A stretch of DNA of 64,000 nt, from positions 1 through 64,000 of the forward strand of contig JBAZMV010000004.1 of the NCBI GenBank assembly GCA_041649635.1, written 5' to 3'. The notes under the pieces are model-generated. The model was not told where the DNA came from. It searched no databases and saw nothing but the letters and a program-made list of their open reading frames with translations. The DNA comes from Dehalococcoidia bacterium (GTDB lineage: Bacteria; Chloroflexota; Dehalococcoidia; E44-bin15). The translations under genes and the position numbers were made by a program. Of this stretch, positions 7,859 through 15,315 are shown in pieces (position 1 is the first letter of the stretch; each line of letters starts with the position of its first letter).

Positions 7859-8701
7859 TTATCTCTCCTCGCAGAACTTCTTGAACGGGGCGTCGCGCCG
7901 TTCTATGGCCACCTTGAGTCCCTTCTTCTCCCTCTCGGCGAAGAAGTCGTACTCCTCCGGCAGCATGGTGCGCTGCTGCATTACGAGCTGCATATCGTTG
8001 GTGAAGCGCCAGCAGGCGCCCAGGCCGCGCGCCTCCATGACCGAGTTGATGGCATCCTTGGCCGGGGCCAGCGCGTCGCAGTGCATGAGCGCCATTCCCT
8101 TTGCCATGTTCTCCACCTCGGCCTCGAGTTCGTCGCGGGGCACGGCCTTGTTTATCAATCCGATCTTCTCAGCCTCGATGCCGTCTATGTAGCATCCGGT
8201 GAGGAGCAGCTCGCGCGTCTTCTTCATTCCGACGAGATAGAGCCACAGCGGCATGTGCGGCAGCAGCCCCATGCGAAGCAGCGGGTCGCCGAACTGCGCG
8301 TCCTCGGCGGCGATGGTGATATCGCATACCATGGACAGGTAGCACCCCGTGCCCAGGCAGTGGCCGTGCACCTGCGCGATGGTCGGTTTGGCCAGGTTGA
8401 AGATGTATTCCCACCTGCGGTTGCGGCGTCTCTCCGCCTCCATGCGCTTCTTGATGGTCATATGTTCGCCCGGCTCGGATAACACTTCGTAGGTCTTGAC
8501 CCCGGTGAGGTCCTGTCCGGCGCAGAAATCCTTGCCCGCGCCGCGGAATATCACAACCTTGACGTCGAGATCCATCTCGACCTGCGGCAGCAGCCTGTCG
8601 AGCTCGGCCAGCATCTCATCGTTCATGGCGTTAAGCTCCTCAGGTCGGTTGAGCGTTATATATCCTATACCGTCTTTCTTCTCGTATAATATCGTGCTCA
8701 T
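7859..8701 (-). CDS. Crotonase-fold protein (enoyl-CoA hydratase/isomerase family)
   Basis: The 280-residue product has a complete crotonase domain (NAMNDEMLAEL, GAGKDFCAGQDLTG, VHGHCLGTGCYLSMVCD, FGDPLLRMG). The usual catalytic glutamates are Tyr and Leu here by alignment, so it is not a textbook hydratase. FCAGQDLTG is the oxyanion-hole strand. It shares the PLW...KKTRELLLTG block with the next gene upstream (8704-9600), so the two arose by duplication. Second gene of the operon; the gap to the upstream stop is 2 bases. Confidence 0.85.
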   Translation of the reverse strand: MSTILYEKKDGIGYITLNRPEELNAMNDEMLAELDRLLPQVEMDLDVKVVIFRGAGKDFCAGQDLTGVKTYEVLSEPGEHMTIKKRMEAERRRNRRWEYIFNLAKPTIAQVHGHCLGTGCYLSMVCDITIAAEDAQFGDPLLRMGLLPHMPLWLYLVGMKKTRELLLTGCYIDGIEAEKIGLINKAVPRDELEAEVENMAKGMALMHCDALAPAKDAINSVMEARGLGACWRFTNDMQLVMQQRTMLPEEYDFFAEREKKGLKVAIERRDAPFKKFCEER

Positions 8702-8703
8702 CG

Positions 8704-9600
8704 TTATTTCCTCGCCTTCGGTTTGGGCTCGGGGAAGTGCTTGCGGAAGGGGGCGTCCCGGCCCTCGATGGCGGCCTTAAGCCCTTTTTCCTCGCGCACC
8801 TGGTAGAAATCGTAGCCGCCGCGGTCGATAAGTGTGCGGTGCGGCCGCTGAATCGAGCTCATGACATTAACATTGGCGGTCATCTGACGCGCCGCAGCCA
8901 TTCCGGACAGTTGCATGATGGACATCCAAGAGCTCCAGAAGACGCCCTGCTGGTCCCAGCCGCCGATGCCTGATGAGCGGGCGAAACCGTCGGTCTCAAC
9001 AGCCATTACTTCTTCCATCTGATCGGCGGGAACGGCCTTCATGACAAGGCCGATCTTCTCCGCTTCCACGCCGTCGATATACTTTCCGGTAAGCAGCATC
9101 TCTTTGGTCTTCTTGAGTCCGATGCGGAAGGTCCACAGAGGGTTCGCCGACGCGATGCCCATCCGAACCGACGGATCGCCGAAGACGGCATCCTCGGTGC
9201 AGATTACGGCGCGGCAGTGCATGGCCAGGTCCAGTCCCATGCCCAGGCAATAGCCGTGCACCTGCGCCACAGTTATCTTAGGGTACTCGAAGATGTACTG
9301 CCACAGGTTCTGATTCTTGAGCCCCTGCGCGTACATGTCGAACAGGTATGTTTTCTCCCGTGGATTGGGCGGCATGACCTCGTCGGTGCCTTCGCCGCTC
9401 AGGTCCTGTCCTGCGCAGAATGACGTGCCGGCGCCCTTTATCACTACTACGAGAGACTCGTAGTCCTTGCGTACCTTCTCCAGGGCCTTGATCAGGTCGC
9501 GCATCATGCCATCGTTGATGGCGTTGAGCTTCTCAGGCCGGTTCAAGGTAATAGTCGCTATCCTGCCGTCCAGCTTGAGAAGTACGTTCTGGTATTTCAT
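8704..9600 (-). CDS. Crotonase-fold protein (enoyl-CoA hydratase/isomerase family), first gene of operon
   Basis: The 298-residue crotonase has NAINDGMMRDL, GAGTSFCAGQDLSG, VHGYCLGMGLDLAM and FGDPSVRMG. The Glu144 position holds Asp and the Glu164 position holds Ser. The protein ends in a basic tail (PKPKARK). The ATG at 9600 has AGAGG 8 bases before it. It heads the minus-strand operon of three crotonases and a CoA-transferase, behind the promoter at 9634-9663. The operon looks like a catabolic module for an unusual acyl-CoA. Confidence 0.85.
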   Translation of the reverse strand: MKYQNVLLKLDGRIATITLNRPEKLNAINDGMMRDLIKALEKVRKDYESLVVVIKGAGTSFCAGQDLSGEGTDEVMPPNPREKTYLFDMYAQGLKNQNLWQYIFEYPKITVAQVHGYCLGMGLDLAMHCRAVICTEDAVFGDPSVRMGIASANPLWTFRIGLKKTKEMLLTGKYIDGVEAEKIGLVMKAVPADQMEEVMAVETDGFARSSGIGGWDQQGVFWSSWMSIMQLSGMAAARQMTANVNVMSSIQRPHRTLIDRGGYDFYQVREEKGLKAAIEGRDAPFRKHFPEPKPKARK

Positions 9601-9633
9601 GCGGATACCTCTCTTTCAAAATGGGTGCACTAC

Positions 9634-9663
9634 ATTTTAGCCTAAAACGATGGTGAATGACAA
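9634..9663 (-). promoter_or_regulatory. Promoter of the crotonase/CoA-transferase operon
   Basis: Minus-strand TTGTCA (9658-9663) and TAAAAT (9634-9639) are separated by 18 bases, about 34 bases before the first start codon. Confidence 0.5.
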
Positions 9664-9699
9664 CTTTTGTAGCTGAGGTGAATCCCCTGCTCTACCCCT

Positions 9700-9895
9700 T
9701 CGGAAGGGGGAAATAATATCCGAACCCCCTGTCAGTCCCCCTTACGTCATTCCGGTGAAAACCGGAATCCATAACGCGGGCGAACACAGGGGTTCGCCCC
9801 TACATTTATCGTCATTGCTAGTACTTCCCTCTGGGAAGCATTCCAGGATAAAGCTGGCTGGAAGAGTGACGCGGCAATCTCGTCGTAATTACTGA
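9700..9895. repeat. Cluster of dispersed intergenic repeats
   Basis: Contains a CCCCCTGTCAGTCCCCC module, GTCATTCCGGTGAAAACCGGAATCC (its inverse recurs at 49.6, 53.2 and 54.9 kb), a GCGAACACAGGGGTTCGCCCCTAC module, and a diverged GTCATTGCTAGTAC...GCGGCAATCTCGTC module. No gene is seen between 9601 and 9980. Confidence 0.65.
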
Positions 9896-9924
9896 ATATA
9901 GTGGCAGCGGCGGCGGTCGATGAA

Positions 9925-9953
9925 TTGGCAATCTTTTTGACTTCTTGTATAAT
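9925..9953 (+). promoter_or_regulatory. Promoter of the SDR gene at 9981
   Basis: TTGGCA (9925-9930), a 17-base spacer and consensus TATAAT (9948-9953) lie 27 bases before the start codon, which has its own GGAGG. Confidence 0.7.
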
Positions 9954-9980
9954 ACGGCAACAACTCAGCGGAGGTGAGAT

Positions 9981-10793
9981 ATGTCGGCTTCAGGAACCTT
10001 CAGCTCCAGATACGGCCCGTGGGCGCTGGTGACCGGCGCGGCTCGCGGGCTCGGCGCCGAGTACTCGCGTCAGATCGCATCCAGGGGAATCAACGTCGTG
10101 ATGGTCGACCTTCTGACCGATGAGTTGGAGCGTACGGCAGAGGAGGTCCGCAAAGCGAGCGGTCGTGACGTAGTGACGATAGCCGCCGACCTTTCACGGC
10201 CGGATTTCATCGAAACGATTCTCAAGCGCGTCGAGGGACTTGAGGTCGGCTTGCTAGTGTCGAACGCCGCCTACGGTCCTGTGGGGATGTTTCTAGAGCG
10301 GGGGTTGGAGGAGAAGTTGAGGGTATTGGACATAAACGTGCGGGCGCCGTTGACGCTGGTACACGAGTTCGCAATCAAGATGGCGGCGCGCGGGCGCGGC
10401 GGGATAATCATGATGTCATCGGCTTCGGCTATGCAGGGGACGCCTTATGTGGCCAACTACGCCGCGACCAAGGCCTACAACCTGATACTGGCGGAAGGCC
10501 TCTGGGTCGAGCTGCGGCGGAAAGGCGTCGACGTGCTCGGTTTCATGCCGGGAACTACGCGCACGCCGGGATATTTTGAGTCGGGAGCGCAAATCGGAAA
10601 GGCAAAAATGGTGAAGGTCATGGAGCCCGGTCCCACCGTGACCGAGGCGCTGGACGCCCTGGGGAGGAGGCCGAGCCACATCGCGGGGAGGGGTAATCGG
10701 ATAACGTTTTTCATATCGGGGAAGCTGATGCCGCGCAAAGCGGCGATAGGGCTCGCGGCCAATATACTGGACAAGATGTACAGCGGCAAATAA
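9981..10793 (+). CDS. Short-chain dehydrogenase/reductase
   Basis: NAD(P)-dependent oxidoreductase of the classical SDR family (270 residues). The cofactor motif TGAARGLG is at residues 18-25, a SNAA motif (NAG equivalent) follows strand 4, and the catalytic serine lies in MMSSASAMQGTP with Tyr and Lys in YVANYAATKAY. The aspartate of VMVDLLTDE after strand 2 suggests NAD rather than NADP. GGAGG precedes the ATG at good spacing. Substrate unknown; carbonyl reduction or alcohol oxidation in the acyl-CoA pathways here is possible. A 38-base gap separates it from the membrane protein gene downstream. Confidence 0.88.
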   Translation: MSASGTFSSRYGPWALVTGAARGLGAEYSRQIASRGINVVMVDLLTDELERTAEEVRKASGRDVVTIAADLSRPDFIETILKRVEGLEVGLLVSNAAYGPVGMFLERGLEEKLRVLDINVRAPLTLVHEFAIKMAARGRGGIIMMSSASAMQGTPYVANYAATKAYNLILAEGLWVELRRKGVDVLGFMPGTTRTPGYFESGAQIGKAKMVKVMEPGPTVTEALDALGRRPSHIAGRGNRITFFISGKLMPRKAAIGLAANILDKMYSGK

Positions 10794-10831
10794 TCGCCGC
10801 ATATAGGAAAGGGGTCGACGGAGGTTGAGTT

Positions 10832-11365
10832 ATGGAGCAGAAGAAAAACGAAGTGAAGATATACGAGCAGGGGATCGAGGAGTTCGGGTGGGGCTCTATA
10901 ATCTTCGGCAACCTGGCCATGCTGATATGGATCGCGCTCGGCACGGCCTGCTGCTGGTTCTTCCATCCCGTCGCTTCCTGGGTCTACTTGCCGGCGTCGG
11001 TTCTTATGGTCTTCGTCGTGCTTCGCAGGCTGGTGTGTGTCAACTGCTACTACTACGGCAAGCGCTGTCCCATCGGGTGGGGAAAGCTGGCTGCCCTCAT
11101 GTTCAAGCGGGGCAGCATGGATAAGTTCGCTACGAGTATCGGCGTCAAGCTTGCGCCTGCCACCTACGGCCTGCTGAGCCTGATACCGATGGGATTCTGC
11201 ATCGCGGCCATGGTGCAGGAATTCGAAGTGGCGCAGCCTATCGTGTTGGTACTATTACTGGCCATATCCGCATACAGCGGCGCGGCCAGCAGGAAGAAGT
11301 CCTGCATGAACTGCAAGATGAGATATGCCTGCCCGGGCTGCGCGATAAAGGAGAAGCAGCCGTAG
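10832..11365 (+). CDS. Cysteine-rich membrane protein of unknown function
   Basis: The 177-residue product has about four hydrophobic segments (roughly residues 24-45, 50-65, 108-128, 132-150). Two cysteine clusters flank them: CVNCYYYGKRCPIGWGK in the middle and CMNCKMRYACPGC near the C-terminus. The clusters suggest metal or Fe-S binding on one face of the membrane. Not recognised as a named family. It is followed by a hemerythrin and a nitroreductase-like gene, so a redox or oxygen-stress role would fit, but this is only context. Confidence 0.65.
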   Translation: MEQKKNEVKIYEQGIEEFGWGSIIFGNLAMLIWIALGTACCWFFHPVASWVYLPASVLMVFVVLRRLVCVNCYYYGKRCPIGWGKLAALMFKRGSMDKFATSIGVKLAPATYGLLSLIPMGFCIAAMVQEFEVAQPIVLVLLLAISAYSGAASRKKSCMNCKMRYACPGCAIKEKQP

Positions 11366-11420
11366 GGGCGAGGTCATCTCGCCCTGATATGTGGTCGGAC
11401 AATAAATCAGGAGGTGTGAT

Positions 11421-11960
11421 ATGAAACCCAGAGGACCTTTGATGATCGAGCACAGGCTCATCGAGAAGATGATCGCTGTTATAAAGGATCAGATGTCGGT
11501 TATGCGCGAGCAGAAACGGGTCGACCCGGTTTTCATCGATGCGGCGGTCGATTTCATCAGGATATATGCCGATAAGACGCACCACGGCAAGGAGGAGGAC
11601 ATACTTTTCCGCGACCTGGACAAGAAAAACATGTCGGATGAAGATAAAAAAGGCATGCAGGAACTGGTGGATGAGCACGTATTCGCCAGGAAGAAGGTGG
11701 CCGAGCTGGTTCAGGCCAAAGAAGATTACGTCGCAGGGCACAAGGAGGCGCTGGATACCGTATTGGACAGGCTTACAACCCTGGTCGAGTTCTACCCGGA
11801 GCATATCAGGAGGGAGGATGAGGTATTCTTCCCGGATACCGAGAAATACTTCACGCGAGATGAACTCGATGCCATGCTTGCCGAGTTCTGGGAGTTCGAC
11901 AAGAAGATGATCCACGAGAAATACAAGGCCGTGGTCGAACAGTGGAAGGGGAAGGTATAG
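11421..11960 (+). CDS. Hemerythrin-like (HHE domain) protein
   Basis: The 179-residue all-helical protein has the di-iron ligands of the hemerythrin/HHE fold: H in MIEHRLIEKM (near residue 12), HHGKEED, DEHVFARKK and PEHIRREDEVFFP. Such proteins bind O2 or NO, or sense iron/oxygen, in the cytoplasm of anaerobes. The ATG is preceded by AGGAGG. It sits between the cysteine-rich membrane protein and a nitroreductase-like gene with short gaps, consistent with an oxygen/NO protection role. Confidence 0.85.
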   Translation: MKPRGPLMIEHRLIEKMIAVIKDQMSVMREQKRVDPVFIDAAVDFIRIYADKTHHGKEEDILFRDLDKKNMSDEDKKGMQELVDEHVFARKKVAELVQAKEDYVAGHKEALDTVLDRLTTLVEFYPEHIRREDEVFFPDTEKYFTRDELDAMLAEFWEFDKKMIHEKYKAVVEQWKGKV

Positions 11961-11990
11961 ACGATTTGAAAACATACACGGGGCGGTTCA

Positions 11991-12866
11991 ATGGGTTTTA
12001 GCAAGCCCGTGACCGATGTGATTCGGGAACGCTGTTCCTGGCGATCGTACGACGGCAAGGCGCTTGATGAAAAGGTCAGGGCGGAACTGGAGGGCCGTCT
12101 CTCCCGCCTCGATAAGGGCCCATTCGGAGTGCCGGTGAGAATCCAGCTTATGGACAGGGCTGGGCCGTCATGGCGGACAAGGGCTTTCGGCACATATGGT
12201 TTTATCAGCGGGGCAAAGCATTTCCTGGCCGGCGCCGTCGAGAAGGCCGATAAAGACTTGGAGAACTACGGATACGTTTTCGAGGAGGCTATACTCCATG
12301 CCACGGACCTGGGGCTGGGTACCTGCTGGCTCGGCGGAACGTTCAATAGAAGCAGCTTCGCCCGCGCGATACGTCTGCGCGATGACGAGATACTACCCGC
12401 AGTCAGCCCAATAGGATATAAGCGAAACAGGAAAGGCGTCCTGGATTCGACCATGCACCGAACCGTAGGTTCCGCCAATAGAAGGCCGTGGCGAGAGCTC
12501 TTTTTCAATAGTAATCTCGATACACCTGTCGTCGAGGCCGAAGCCGGAAGATACACTGTTCCCCTGGAGATGGTAAGGCTCGCTCCATCGTCGGTCAACG
12601 GCCAGCCGTGGAGAATTATCAGGATAGAAGGCTCGGATTCATTTCACTTCTATCTTAAACGTACGGGGCTGAGCACAAGGACGGCCGATATATTCATGCC
12701 GCTGTATCTGCAGCGGATAGATATAGGAATTGCCATGTGCCATTTTGAAATTGCTGCGCGGGAGTTGAAGATTGAGGGCAGGTGGGAGGTATTGAATCCC
12801 GGCATCGGCCCTCTGCCCGGCGAGGTGGAGTATGTGGTTAGCTGGGTGGGATTGCCGGAATTCTAG
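11991..12866 (+). CDS. Nitroreductase-family protein (TM1586-like)
   Basis: The 291-residue flavin-dependent nitroreductase-fold protein has the typical N-terminal RCSWRSYDGKALD (the R-S-x-R-x-Y/F pattern), DLGLGTCWLGGTFNR in the middle, and MVRLAPSSVNGQPWRI at the start of a second half that repeats the N-terminal FMN-binding pattern. This two-half layout matches the putative TM_1586-type nitroreductases. Substrate unknown. It lies 30 bases after the hemerythrin gene. Confidence 0.75.
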   Translation: MGFSKPVTDVIRERCSWRSYDGKALDEKVRAELEGRLSRLDKGPFGVPVRIQLMDRAGPSWRTRAFGTYGFISGAKHFLAGAVEKADKDLENYGYVFEEAILHATDLGLGTCWLGGTFNRSSFARAIRLRDDEILPAVSPIGYKRNRKGVLDSTMHRTVGSANRRPWRELFFNSNLDTPVVEAEAGRYTVPLEMVRLAPSSVNGQPWRIIRIEGSDSFHFYLKRTGLSTRTADIFMPLYLQRIDIGIAMCHFEIAARELKIEGRWEVLNPGIGPLPGEVEYVVSWVGLPEF

Positions 12867-12876
12867 GTTCAGCCGC

Positions 12877-12905
12877 TTGCATTTATTCCGATTGTATCGT
12901 ACCAT
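12877..12905 (+). promoter_or_regulatory. Promoter of zinc-ribbon gene 1 leader
   Basis: TTGCAT (12877-12882), 17-base spacer, TACCAT (12900-12905). The same TTGCWT-17-TAnnnT arrangement, with 20-22 bases to the conserved leader hairpin, precedes all four copies of the leader. Confidence 0.6.
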
Positions 12906-12925
12906 TAACTCAGAGTCTTGCTCAT

Positions 12926-13050
12926 GGTTGCCAGTTCTACGGGCAACCCCTTAGAGTTCCCCCGAAAGAGGTCTCTTCAAGGCAAAGTTCCTTTAGAGTA
13001 TCGGATGACCTGTGTTCATACAGTGTTTGAAGAAAGGATGTCATCCTGTG
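12926..13050 (+). ncRNA. Candidate cis-regulatory leader RNA, copy 1
   Basis: Begins with a 7-bp hairpin GGTTGCC/GGCAACC (12926-12932 with 12942-12948), then a TCTCTTCAAGGCAAAGT block. GGATGAC is complementary to the GTCATCC just before the GTG start codon. Order and spacing match copies 2-4. This copy is the most diverged: its Shine-Dalgarno is GGATG and the start codon is GTG. Pairing would hide the ribosome-binding site. Confidence 0.6.
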
Positions 13051-13359
13051 AGTTTAGCAGATAAAAAACTGAAATGTGTCGACTGCGGAGCCATGTTCAC
13101 CTTCCGTGCCAGTGAGCAGAAGTTCTACGCCAGCAAAGGATTTACCAGAGAGCCGAAGCGTTGCACGACATGCCGCGCGGCAAAGAATCAGGTGCGAGGT
13201 GTCAACCGCGCTGGCGTAAGCAGCATCTCCCGCAGGAGTTTGTATCCTGCTGTCTGTGTCCAGTGCGGCGCTCACACCGAGGTTCCGTTCTCGCCTAATG
13301 GCGGCAAGCCGGTTTATTGCAGCCAGTGCCGCAGTCTTCAGGGATCCAAACGCAGATAA
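13048..13359 (+). CDS. Zinc-ribbon protein (zf-trcl type), paralogue 1
   Basis: The 103-residue basic protein has four CxxC pairs (CVDC, CTTC, CVQC, CSQC) arranged as two zinc ribbons joined by a basic linker (AAKNQVRG...). An ATG 36 bases upstream lies inside the conserved leader; the GTG at 13048 aligns with the starts of the two paralogues and is chosen. The fold and charge suggest nucleic-acid binding. The family is small and uncharacterised as far as I know. Its leader is shared with a DEAD-box helicase, suggesting joint regulation, perhaps in cold or RNA stress. Confidence 0.8.
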   Translation: MSLADKKLKCVDCGAMFTFRASEQKFYASKGFTREPKRCTTCRAAKNQVRGVNRAGVSSISRRSLYPAVCVQCGAHTEVPFSPNGGKPVYCSQCRSLQGSKRR

Positions 13360-13426
13360 TAACTTTCGATATGATAGAAGGTGGAAGAAATCGCCGCCTT
13401 GCCATTACGATGTAAATCTCTGCCCC

Positions 13427-13455
13427 TTGCTTTTACTTTAATTGTAGCGTATGCT
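13427..13455 (+). promoter_or_regulatory. Promoter of zinc-ribbon gene 2 leader
   Basis: TTGCTT (13427-13432), 17-base spacer, TATGCT (13450-13455), 21 bases before the leader hairpin. Confidence 0.6.
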
Positions 13456-13476
13456 TGACTTAGTGGCTTGATCAAA

Positions 13477-13600
13477 GGTTACCAGTTCTACCAGCAACCC
13501 CTTAGAGTTCCCCAATTAAAGGTCTCTCAGAGGCAAAGTACTCCAAGTATTGGATGACCGAAGTTCAGCACAGTAATTGAAGAAAGGAGGTCATCCAATG
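13477..13600 (+). ncRNA. Candidate cis-regulatory leader RNA, copy 2
   Basis: Starts GGTTACC...GCAACCCC, followed by GGTCTCTCAGAGGCAAAGT. ATTGGATGACC is complementary over 11 bases to GGTCATCCAAT, which overlaps the end of the GGAGG ribosome-binding site and the ATG. An inner TTCA/TGAA pair can close the loop. The last 45 bases are nearly identical to copy 3. Confidence 0.7.
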
Positions 13601-13912
13601 AGTTACACTGACAAAGAACTGCAATGCAACGATTGCGGGAAGACTTTTACCTTCGGTGCCGAGGAGCAGGAGTTCTTCGCACAGAAGGGCTACACCAACG
13701 AGCCGAAGCGCTGTCCGGAGTGCCGGGCGGCGAAGAAGCAGGAAAGCGGCGGACGCGGCGGTTATGGCACGCGCAGACAGATGTACCCTGCGGTATGCGC
13801 CACATGCAACAAGGCTACAGAAGTTCCCTTTGAGCCTCGTGGTGACAGACCGGTATATTGCAGCGCATGCTACAATGCATCCGGCGGCGGTTCCAGCAGA
13901 AACAGGCGATAA
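13598..13912 (+). CDS. Zinc-ribbon protein (zf-trcl type), paralogue 2
   Basis: The 104-residue product is close to paralogue 3 (shared TFGAEEQEFFAQKGYTNEPK). Four CxxC pairs (CNDC, CPEC, CATC, CSAC) form two ribbons. A glycine/arginine linker (GGRGGYGTRR) and basic C-terminus suggest RNA or DNA contact. The ATG at 13598 has GGAGG 7 bases before it; an upstream ATG at 13577 lies inside the leader and is rejected. A strong terminator follows. Zinc coordination is inferred from the spacing. Confidence 0.85.
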   Translation: MSYTDKELQCNDCGKTFTFGAEEQEFFAQKGYTNEPKRCPECRAAKKQESGGRGGYGTRRQMYPAVCATCNKATEVPFEPRGDRPVYCSACYNASGGGSSRNRR

Positions 13913-13932
13913 CCTTAATACAGTAGGTTAAT

Positions 13933-13966
13933 AAAGAGGCCGTGATTCTATCACGGCCTCTTTTTG
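13933..13966 (+). terminator. Intrinsic terminator of zinc-ribbon gene 2
   Basis: Perfect 13-bp stem AAAGAGGCCGTGA/TCACGGCCTCTTT with a 5-base loop (TTCTA), followed by a T-run. Confidence 0.95.
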
Positions 13967-14019
13967 TTGCATCTGCCAGATTCGCTCTCGTCCATCTGGA
14001 TATTCTTGAGTGAGTGGGG

Positions 14020-14193
14020 TTTTGGTTGTATCCTGTAGGGGAGATGCATGAATCGCCAGCTCTGGATTCCCTGATCAAGTCAGGGAATGACAGCCCAAAA
14101 CAGAGGTATCCCGATGAATCAGGACGGGGGTCTTAGGGGTGTCCCCTATTCTTTTTTAAAGATCCCCCAAGACTGGGGGATACAGGGGGTTGA
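14020..14193. repeat. Dispersed intergenic repeat upstream of a methyltransferase gene
   Basis: Contains GGGGTGTCCCC, a T-run, ATCCCCCAAGACTGGGGGAT and ACAGGGGGTTGA, the same ordered module as at 15641, 23033 and 40060. Here its last bases supply the AGGGGG that precedes the ATG at 14196, so the repeat forms the translation-initiation region of a gene. Confidence 0.7.
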
Positions 14194-14195
14194 CA

Positions 14196-14789
14196 ATGAA
14201 GCCATTCGACAAAGTCCATTTCTTAGATCACGAGCTTTGCCCCTGGTGGTTCGCCTATACGTTCGATAATCCTGTTCGTCGCCTGCTGCACAGTCCGGAA
14301 AAAGTCCTCGGCACATATGTTAAAGAAGGGATGACCGTTGTAGACATCGGCTGCGGCATTGGGCACTTCTCCATAGGCATGGCCCGGCTGGTCGGCCCGA
14401 AAGGCAGGGTGATCTCCATCGACCTTCAGCAGAAGATGCTGGACAGGGTGAAAGAACGCGCGGTGCGAGCCAATGTAGACGATCGTATATCGCTGCGATT
14501 GTGCATAGCGGGCGATATCGGCGTGGCGGAACCGGTAGACTTCGTGCTCACGTTCTGGATGGCGCACGAGGTTCCCGATGTCGAGGCAATGTTCGGGCAG
14601 ATACATGCGATATTGAAGGGCGGCGGGAGGTGGCTGCTGGCCGAGCCCAGGCTGCACACGTCGCTCGATCGCTTTGAGGATATAGTGTCGTCAGCTGTTG
14701 ATTGCGGTTTCACGGTTGTCGAAAAACCGTCCGTCGTAATGAGCTATGCCGCGGTACTGGAGCCGGTCAAGAGACATCAGTTTGCATAA
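14196..14789 (+). CDS. SAM-dependent methyltransferase, class I
   Basis: The 197-residue product has Rossmann-type motif I VVDIGCGIGHFSIG (residues 47-60), the acidic end of strand 2 (VISIDLQQKML) and a later TFWMAHEVPD segment at motif IV. Substrate unknown; small-molecule C- or O-methylation is likely. The ATG at 14196 is preferred to a TTG 6 bases upstream; AGGGGG lies 6 bases before it, inside a dispersed repeat. It is inserted between two zinc-ribbon paralogues and is not obviously related to them. Confidence 0.85.
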   Translation: MKPFDKVHFLDHELCPWWFAYTFDNPVRRLLHSPEKVLGTYVKEGMTVVDIGCGIGHFSIGMARLVGPKGRVISIDLQQKMLDRVKERAVRANVDDRISLRLCIAGDIGVAEPVDFVLTFWMAHEVPDVEAMFGQIHAILKGGGRWLLAEPRLHTSLDRFEDIVSSAVDCGFTVVEKPSVVMSYAAVLEPVKRHQFA

Positions 14790-14806
14790 AAGTATATATT
14801 ACCCTA

Positions 14807-14835
14807 TTGCATTTGTTGAAATCTTGTATTATCAT
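14807..14835 (+). promoter_or_regulatory. Promoter of zinc-ribbon gene 3 leader
   Basis: TTGCAT (14807-14812), 17-base spacer, TATCAT (14830-14835), 20 bases before the leader hairpin. Confidence 0.6.
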
Positions 14836-14855
14836 CGTGCCAGTGGCTTGATCAA

Positions 14856-14982
14856 GGTTACCAAGTTCGACCGGCAACCCCGCAAATTCTCTCTTCAGAC
14901 CATCTCTTGAAGTCAGGGTTTAGCACAGTACATTGGATGACCAAGTTCAGCACAGTAATTGAAGAAAGGAGGTCATCCAATG
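14856..14982 (+). ncRNA. Candidate cis-regulatory leader RNA, copy 3
   Basis: GGTTACC/GGCAACC hairpin (one A-C mismatch), a middle block with TCTCTTGAAGTCAGGGTTTA, then CATTGGATGACC, complementary over 12 bases to GGTCATCCAATG, which includes the start codon. The middle differs from copy 2 while both paired ends are kept, as expected for selection on structure. Confidence 0.7.
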
Positions 14983-15291
14983 AGCTTCACCGACAAAGAG
15001 TTGCAGTGTAACGATTGCGGCCGCACCTTCACCTTCGGTGCCGAGGAGCAGGAGTTCTTCGCACAGAAAGGTTACACCAACGAGCCCAAGCGTTGCCCGG
15101 AGTGCCGTGCTGCAAAGAAGCAGGAGCGTGGTGGTGGACGCGGCGGTTTTGGTGGCGCCAGAAGGCAGATGTTCCCTGCTGTTTGTGCACAGTGTGGCAT
15201 AACCACAGAGGTTCCCTTCGAGCCTCGCGGCGACAGGCCGGTATATTGCAGCAAGTGCTATACCGCCAACAATCCTACCAGAAGGCGGTAA
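14980..15291 (+). CDS. Zinc-ribbon protein (zf-trcl type), paralogue 3
   Basis: The 103-residue product is closest to paralogue 2, with CxxC pairs CNDC, CPEC, CAQC and CSKC and the basic linker GGGRGGFGGARR. Start and GGAGG spacing match paralogue 2. It is followed by its own terminator, so it forms a single-gene unit of promoter, leader, gene and terminator. The arrangement shows that leader and gene duplicated together. Nucleic-acid binding is inferred from zinc ribbons and RGG-like residues. Confidence 0.85.
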   Translation: MSFTDKELQCNDCGRTFTFGAEEQEFFAQKGYTNEPKRCPECRAAKKQERGGGRGGFGGARRQMFPAVCAQCGITTEVPFEPRGDRPVYCSKCYTANNPTRRR

Positions 15292-15315
15292 ACCTGCTGT
15301 AGTAGCAAGGAAAAA

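Noticed and set aside
13012..13047. ATG upstream of the first zinc-ribbon gene as start
   Set aside because: It lies in the conserved leader; the paralogues start at the position of the GTG at 13048, and the extra 12 residues have no counterpart in a translated region.
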